DNA from: Phoronis ovalis
Lineage: Eukaryota > Phoronida > Phoronidae
NCBI GenBank assembly: GCA_028565635.1
Contig: JAOXYB010030643.1
Span: 1-14,772, forward strand
DNA: 14,772 bases
Direction of reading: 5' to 3'
Both the position numbers and the translations under genes were made by a program. The notes under the pieces were generated by a model that had not been told where the DNA came from, did not search any database, and saw nothing but the letters and a program-made list of their open reading frames with translations. Below are positions 13,778 to 14,772 of the stretch, in pieces (within the stretch, counting starts at the first letter, position 1; every line of letters starts with the position of its first letter).

Positions 13778-14658
13778 ACAAATATAATTGTAACAAATTC
13801 TATCGCGATACAATGGTGAACTACTTGTAATTATGTTGCAGCAGCATGCTTAAGTTACAACACTTTTTCTTGTGACATTCGTTTTCACGAAACATTTCGT
13901 ATTTCTACGAAGGTTTAGTAAAAATCTTTTGAAAAACATGTTTAAAAATAAAAAAATGAATAAAAGAAAACTATATTTGGCAACATTGACAATTTTACTT
14001 AAATTGCTATGCCAGCTTTACTTCAAAGAAGAGGGACATTTATTACAAAAATACCTGATTGTTGTGTCAATAAAGAAAAGAAAAACAGAAGTTAACAGTT
14101 TTCACAAACGGACATACTTTGCTTGGCATGATTTAAACATATTCTCCAAAATAAAATGATACAGACAAATTTCCATTGGATCCCCCTAAAAGTGATCCAG
14201 TGTTATTCCAGTGTTATTCTCCATACGCTCTTCAAAGTTTCGGGTATCTAAAAATTAAATCCCACGATTTTTTTGGAGCCACTCTTTTACAAATGTTTAA
14301 GGTCACGACTTATGAATATATGACAAAATTAAAGTGGACAGTCTGGTTTAAATTTTCTTTCATGAAACAAAATGTTCAACTCATCACAACACGACCTTTA
14401 AATTATCTTCGACATCTCAATTTAGTTATCGCCATAGAAACAATAGTTCCTAGGCTTATTTGGTTTTAGAGCATATATACTGTTAGCCTGTCTGCAGAGT
14501 TCTACAAGCTAAAGGAGGATTAACTTCGTGAGCATTTGATATATTGCTAGTTGACAATTTTACTCTCATTTCACGTAACAGTATTGTCAATAAATTAATC
14601 ATTTGTTTTATCAGGGGACTGTTATACATATACCGTATAACAAAACTGCATATACTTG

Positions 14659-14676
14659 TACATGTACGTACATGTA
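14659..14676. repeat. Perfect 18-bp palindrome TACATGTACGTACATGTA
   Basis: The 18 bases are identical to their own reverse complement, built from two TACATGTA units around a central CG. It is followed 20 bp later by an AT microsatellite. It may be a binding site for a dimeric factor, or simple sequence derived from TACATG repeats. Confidence 0.75.
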
Positions 14677-14696
14677 TTTAAAAGAGTTTCTCCTGC

Positions 14697-14714
14697 ATAT
14701 ATATATATATATAT
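14697..14714. repeat. (AT)9 microsatellite
   Basis: Nine perfect AT units. Length polymorphism is expected. Confidence 0.9.
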
Positions 14715-14772
14715 GTAACATTATACAGCCAAAGCTGACTAGATGATATTAAACTATGAAAAAAAAAACACC

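Larger units (their letters stand above)
10579..14772. other. AT-rich non-coding tail, possibly the first intron of gene 2
   Basis: About 4.2 kb with no coding exon I can support. Open frames at 12592-12864 (minus), 13872-14159 and 14176-14469 (plus) have random-looking, low-complexity translations without family motifs. The stretch holds AT microsatellites, AT palindromes, one clear MITE (13284-13414), an X-box-like motif (13764-13777) and a long perfect palindrome (14659-14676), all entered separately. 14193-14217 carries a short tandem duplication of CCAGTGTTATT. The window ends in a run of A. Confidence 0.6.

Noticed and set aside
13872-14469. Two adjacent plus-strand open frames of 95 and 97 codons
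   Set aside because: Lys/Phe/Leu-rich translations typical of AT-rich DNA, with no recognisable domain; I could not tie them to the putative gene 2 by splice phase.
1-14772. CRISPR array, prokaryotic operon or viral gene cluster
   Set aside because: The window shows animal gene structure throughout. No array of identical repeats with unique spacers and no viral replication or capsid motif was seen.

Overview
The window comes from an AT-rich animal genome, most likely an invertebrate. It holds a multi-exon gene with GT-AG introns, in-phase splice joins, intronic transposon remnants and microsatellites, and nothing prokaryotic. The protein combines paired EF-hands with a WD40 array, as in WDR49, EFCAB8 and the 'WD repeat-containing protein on Y chromosome' (WDY) group. 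I cannot fix the phylum; a marine lophotrochozoan is only a guess.

Gene 1 (+ strand, 1361-9932) can be assembled completely from seven coding exons: 1361-1535, 3300-3447, 4495-4655, 5306-8094, 8375-8660, 9129-9292 and 9615-9932. All six introns keep frame (phases 1, 2, 1, 0, 1, 0). The join is 4041 nt, or 1346 codons plus a stop. The predicted protein has a disordered N-terminus, two EF-hands (loops 95-106 and 131-142), about 14 WD40-like blades (two seven-bladed propellers) with a charged linker between blades 11 and 12, and a basic C-terminal tail. One 2.8 kb exon carries every blade. About 265 bp upstream of the ATG lies an X-box-like (RFX) palindrome next to a CRE-like site, which fits a ciliary gene but does not prove one. 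A probable poly(A) signal is at 10304-10309.

The introns of gene 1 hold several repeats. Intron 1 has a 1.2 kb composite of 33-bp-periodic repeats, a 266-bp element bounded by perfect 19-bp inverted repeats, and a minisatellite with internal dyad symmetry. Intron 2 has a 375-bp inverted-repeat element that looks like a non-autonomous hAT copy. Intron 3 has a 193-bp MITE built on a ~20-bp period. Intron 4 has an ATG microsatellite inside a weak foldback.

Gene 2 (+ strand, from about 10350) is inferred from one short exon, 10509-10578. It encodes a signal-peptide-like N-terminus and ends at a strong GTAAGT donor in phase 1. Upstream are an NRF1-like site and a perfect DR4 nuclear-receptor element with a CACGTG E-box embedded in it. 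The remaining 4.2 kb (10579-14772) would be its first intron. It is AT-rich and holds a 131-bp hairpin MITE flanked by an exact 10-bp direct repeat, several perfect palindromes and a second X-box-like motif, but no coding exon I can support.
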